NCBI GenBank assembly: GCA_017399515.1
Contig: JAFQBZ010000175.1
Coordinates: forward strand, 1-8,108
Direction: 5' to 3'
Length of the DNA stretch: 8,108 nucleotides
From: Clostridia bacterium
Lineage (GTDB): Bacteria; Bacillota; Clostridia; Christensenellales; UBA1242
Shown in pieces: positions 6,023 to 8,108 of the stretch. Within the stretch, counting starts at the first letter, position 1. Each line of letters starts with the position of its first letter. The notes under the pieces were generated by a model. That model made no database searches, was not told the DNA's origin, and saw only the letters and a program-made list of their open reading frames with translations. Position numbers and translations under genes: made by a program.

Positions 6023-6041
6023 AAAAACGCCAAAATTTGGC
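6023..6041 (-). terminator. Second, smaller terminator-like hairpin after the zinc-ribbon gene
   Basis: GCCAA pairs with TTGGC (6029-6033 with 6037-6041) around a 3-base loop. On the minus strand it is followed by G and then five T. It sits just beyond the stronger hairpin at 6044-6083 and may act as a backup. On the plus strand it follows the veg stop but lacks a T-tract. Confidence 0.5.
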
Positions 6042-6043
6042 AC

Positions 6044-6083
6044 AAAAAAAACCACTTGAAATTATTTTCAAGTGGTTTTTATT
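6044..6083. terminator. Bidirectional terminator between veg and the zinc-ribbon gene
   Basis: A long perfect stem pairs 6047-6061 with 6066-6080 around a TTAT loop. The core is ACCACTTGAAA. T-runs flank both sides: TTTTTATTTATTT for plus-strand transcripts of veg and eight T for minus-strand transcripts of the zinc-ribbon gene. It begins directly at the stop codon of the latter. Confidence 0.92.
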
Positions 6084-6640
6084 TATTTCTTTTTGCCAAG
6101 CATATCATCTTCGTCAAAATCGTAATCATCTTCGTCTTCTTCATCTTCTTCGTCGTCATCTGCAACATCAACAACTTCGAAATCATCTTTCATTGTTTCA
6201 ACAATTTCGTCATCAATATCACTTTCATCGTCTAACGCAAAGTCTAATGAAGAATCGTCATCTAAGAGTGATGTTTCTTTAAATGGGTCGATTTCTTCGC
6301 CATTTTCATCAACTTCACTGAACCCTGAGTTATATTCATCATCATCTTCTTCATCGCTATCGATATCAGACACAGGTGAAGAAACACCATCGTCTTCCCA
6401 ATCTTTACCATTTTCGCCATTGCGTTTCTTTTTGCATTCATCGCAAACAGATTGGTCTTCTCTAATATAATTTTGACCGCAAACAGGACACAATTCCATA
6501 TCATCAAAATCTAATAAATCTTCATCATAATCACTTTCGTTATGATGTTTCATTTCATTTTTGCAAACATTGCAATAATCTTCGCCTTCTAAAATATAGT
6601 TAAGTTCACATCTAGGACATTTTATATATTTCTTTGCCAT
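6083..6640 (-). CDS. Double zinc-ribbon protein with a long acidic tail, function unknown
   Basis: The 185-residue product has two modules with identical spacing, CX2C-X11-CX2C: C8/C11/C23/C26 and C51/C54/C66/C69. The modules also share NYI after the second cysteine, so they look like an internal duplication, each probably binding one zinc. Residues 81-180 are extremely acidic: I count 52 Asp/Glu and only two Lys in 100 residues. This region is surely disordered and ends in LGKKK. The design recalls nucleic-acid mimics such as the acidic tail of the RNA polymerase delta subunit, but no delta domain is present and I do not know the family. The start ATG has AAGGAG at 6646-6651. It has its own terminators and probably its own promoter. 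The antisense open frame opposite the tail is a compositional shadow. Confidence 0.85.
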   Translation of the reverse strand: MAKKYIKCPRCELNYILEGEDYCNVCKNEMKHHNESDYDEDLLDFDDMELCPVCGQNYIREDQSVCDECKKKRNGENGKDWEDDGVSSPVSDIDSDEEDDDEYNSGFSEVDENGEEIDPFKETSLLDDDSSLDFALDDESDIDDEIVETMKDDFEVVDVADDDEEDEEDEDDYDFDEDDMLGKKK

Positions 6641-6668
6641 AAACTCTCCTTGCTTTAGTGTTGCCCAT

Positions 6669-6697
6669 ATAGTATAACAAAATTTTGCATTTGTAAA
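6669..6697 (-). promoter_or_regulatory. Probable promoter of the zinc-ribbon gene
   Basis: The -35 box TTTACA is at 6692-6697. The -10 is TACTAT (6669-6674, 17-base spacer) or TATACT (6671-6676, 15-base spacer). The predicted start leaves a short leader of about 20 bases carrying AAGGAG. Confidence 0.5.
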
Positions 6698-6804
6698 CTA
6701 CTTTAGCAATTTTTTTTATTTTTATATTTTATTACCAAAACAAGAAAATATACACTATTTTTTGTAATTATAAAAATTAAATATTTTATGCAAATTTTTG
6801 CAAA

Positions 6805-6832
6805 AGAAAAAAGCACTTTCGTGCTTTTTTTT
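6805..6832 (-). terminator. Terminator of acpP
   Basis: The GCAC/GTGC core (6813-6816 with 6821-6824) is extended by A-T pairs to 6807-6830. In the minus-strand RNA the loop is GAAA, a stable GNRA tetraloop, followed by a run of U. It lies a few bases after the acpP stop. T-runs on both strands would also allow function on the plus strand. Confidence 0.9.
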
Positions 6833-6837
6833 ATATT

Positions 6838-7080
6838 CTATTTCTTGTTTGTTTCGATGAAATTAACAATATCATCAACAGTCTTGATTTGTGGAATTGC
6901 TTCATCAGGAATAGAAATTCCAAATTCGTCTTCAAGTGACATTAAAATTTCAACCAAATCAAGTGAATCAGCACCAAGTTCTTCAGCGATGTTTGTGTTG
7001 CCTTTAACTTTTTCAGCAGGAACTGAAAGTTGGTTAGCAATAATTTCTGTAACTTTTGCTGTCATTTCTTTATTTTCCAT
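6838..7080 (-). CDS. acpP: Acyl carrier protein
   Basis: This is an 80-residue acidic four-helix protein that carries fatty-acid intermediates on a phosphopantetheine arm. The attachment motif GADSLDLVE places the modified serine at S39, the expected position. Helix and loop signatures IAEELGADSLD and DEFGISIPDE are canonical. The ATG at 7080 is supported by GGAGG at 7088-7092; a second in-frame Met at residue 6 lacks its own site. Unlike many bacteria, it is not next to fabD, fabG, fabF or rnc here; it stands alone between a protease gene and a zinc-ribbon gene, with its own promoter and terminator. It could serve general fatty-acid synthesis or be a second paralog. Confidence 0.96.
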   Translation of the reverse strand: MENKEMTAKVTEIIANQLSVPAEKVKGNTNIAEELGADSLDLVEILMSLEDEFGISIPDEAIPQIKTVDDIVNFIETNKK

Positions 7081-7106
7081 AGTGTATCCTCCAAAAAACT
7101 AATTTT

Positions 7107-7135
7107 ATATTATCATATTTAATTTCATTTTGCAA
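7107..7135 (-). promoter_or_regulatory. Probable acpP promoter
   Basis: The -35 box TTGCAA (7130-7135) and -10 box TAATAT (7107-7112) are 17 bases apart, with TG one base before the -10 (extended -10). No terminator is visible between the protease stop (7149) and this site, so read-through from the protease gene may add to expression. Confidence 0.5.
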
Positions 7136-7148
7136 CAAATTAAACAAA

Positions 7149-8108
7149 CTAATAAGTTGAAAAACTTGAAGCCTCAATTTGAATCGTCACCTCACCTTTA
7201 AATTCTCTGTTAACGGTGAATGTGATTGTTGAGTATGGCTTAACAATAAATTTAATATCATCAAACGAATACATATTAAACATTGTTATTTCTTGAGTAT
7301 TTCCAAAAATATCAGTAAATTTAACGGAAATAAGTTCATCATTGTTATACAAATTTCCCTCAGCAATAGAACCAGCCGAAACTGAATCAACTTGAACTTT
7401 ATAATCTCTTATATATTTATTATCTTTAAATTCATATTTTTCAAAAGCAAAATCTGCATTATGTTCTAACTGAATACCCAAGTTCACACAAGTTGGAGAA
7501 CCTTGATTTTTCATAATGTTATCTGCTATTGAAATTGTGAGCCTGCTAGGAATTGCATAGGCTGTTCCAGCAACAGGCATATTTGAACTTCCTGATTGAG
7601 CATAAATAAGTTTTGCATTAACAAGCCCAACAAACTTACCTTCGTTATTAAACAAGCCACCACCAGAGTTTCCGCTGTTGATTGCCGCATCAAATTGAAT
7701 TTCACGAGAAGGATAATTGTTTCCTTCAACATTAATAAGTGTGTTGATTCTTGAAATGATACCCTTTGTCACACTTGGACCATTAGAAAGTGGGTTTCCA
7801 ACGGCAAACACATCTTCACCTGTTGTTAAAAATGTGCTGTCAAAAATTTGTATTGGTGTGCTGATTTCAGCGTTGTCAGCATCGGTTTTTAAAACTGCAA
7901 TATCATAATAAGCAGAATAACCAACAAGTGTTGCCCTTTCAATTTGTTCGCTTGGAAGCAACACATAATATCTATCATAACCATCAACAACATGGTGACA
8001 AGTTATATAGTAAATTTCGTCTTTATCTTCATCTATTTTATAGATAACACCCGAGCCTCTGCTTGAAGTGTTTTTATAGAATGAATTTTTATCATAACAG
8101 GTTCCACC
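7149..8108 (-). CDS. Trypsin-like serine protease, HtrA/DegP family (5' end outside window)
   Basis: The frame is open from the stop at 7149 to the window edge, giving 319 visible residues without the N-terminus. Numbering from the edge, the catalytic triad is complete: His39 in ITCHHVV, Asp69 in YYDIAVLK, and Ser148 in NSGNSGGG. The segment RGSGVIY before the His is the usual first strand of the fold. The last 110 or so residues look like a divergent PDZ domain (NLGIQL, then VDSVSAGSIAEG, YNNDELISV). HtrA proteins of Gram-positive bacteria are usually anchored by an N-terminal membrane helix and degrade misfolded envelope proteins; that anchor would lie outside the window. A GTG at 7962-7964 could be called as start, but it would remove the catalytic His and is wrong. 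Confidence 0.88.
   Translation of the reverse strand, partial: GGTCYDKNSFYKNTSSRGSGVIYKIDEDKDEIYYITCHHVVDGYDRYYVLLPSEQIERATLVGYSAYYDIAVLKTDADNAEISTPIQIFDSTFLTTGEDVFAVGNPLSNGPSVTKGIISRINTLINVEGNNYPSREIQFDAAINSGNSGGGLFNNEGKFVGLVNAKLIYAQSGSSNMPVAGTAYAIPSRLTISIADNIMKNQGSPTCVNLGIQLEHNADFAFEKYEFKDNKYIRDYKVQVDSVSAGSIAEGNLYNNDELISVKFTDIFGNTQEITMFNMYSFDDIKFIVKPYSTITFTVNREFKGEVTIQIEASSFSTY

Noticed and set aside
6037..6282. Plus-strand open frame opposite the acidic tail
   Set aside because: Its Leu/His/Gln-rich product is what the complement of repeated GAT/GAA codons gives, and it begins inside the terminator.
6641..6837. Search for a small RNA or gene in the AT-rich gap between the zinc-ribbon gene and acpP
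   Set aside because: Beyond one promoter, the acpP terminator and a weak TGCAA/TTGCA hairpin at 6789-6802, nothing distinctive is seen.

Overview
The window is very AT-rich. Its genes point to a low-GC Gram-positive bacterium of the Clostridia type: a SipL-like spore-coat protein (DUF3794 plus LysM) divergent from veg, the holB-ricT pair, AAGGAG-type ribosome binding sites, near-consensus sigma-A promoters and classical hairpin/T-tract terminators. Nothing looks like phage, an insertion sequence, a CRISPR array or a tRNA. Codon and base use look uniform, so this is probably chromosomal core sequence from an uncultured or poorly studied Clostridia lineage.

Layout, left to right. Positions 1-83 hold the promoter, ribosome binding site and start codon of a minus-strand gene that leaves the window. 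Next is a minus-strand pair, holB (DNA polymerase III delta', 1169-2155) overlapping ricT (PSP1/YaaT, 84-1190). A terminator (2233-2261) separates it from greA (2266-2733). greA is divergent from a small unrecognised gene (2877-3143); each has its own good promoter. The small gene runs tail to tail, stop against stop, into an unusual Rho-like gene (3144-4148). That gene follows sipL (4206-5675) on the minus strand. sipL is divergent from veg (5777-6019). Tandem terminators (6023-6083) separate veg from a minus-strand zinc-ribbon gene with a highly acidic tail (6083-6640). acpP (6838-7080) and a 5'-truncated HtrA-type protease (7149 to the window end) complete the window.

How the genes relate: holB and ricT are translationally overlapped, as in many Firmicutes. 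sipL and veg form a recognisable conserved neighbourhood. The other genes look like separate housekeeping units.

The most interesting part is 3144-4205. It encodes a protein with a Rho N-terminal domain, a cold-shock-like RNA-binding region and a shortened Rho ATPase core. The core lacks the Walker A P-loop, Q-loop, R-loop and C-terminus, so I infer a 'pseudo-Rho' without ATPase activity. Its start region carries a perfect 11-bp inverted repeat that places the Shine-Dalgarno in the loop and the ATG in the stem. A promoter abuts the repeat such that its transcripts would begin inside the first arm. This suggests either an operator or a switch that silences translation of read-through mRNA from sipL. 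Second in interest is the zinc-ribbon protein, with two duplicated CX2C-X11-CX2C modules and a roughly 100-residue acidic tail.
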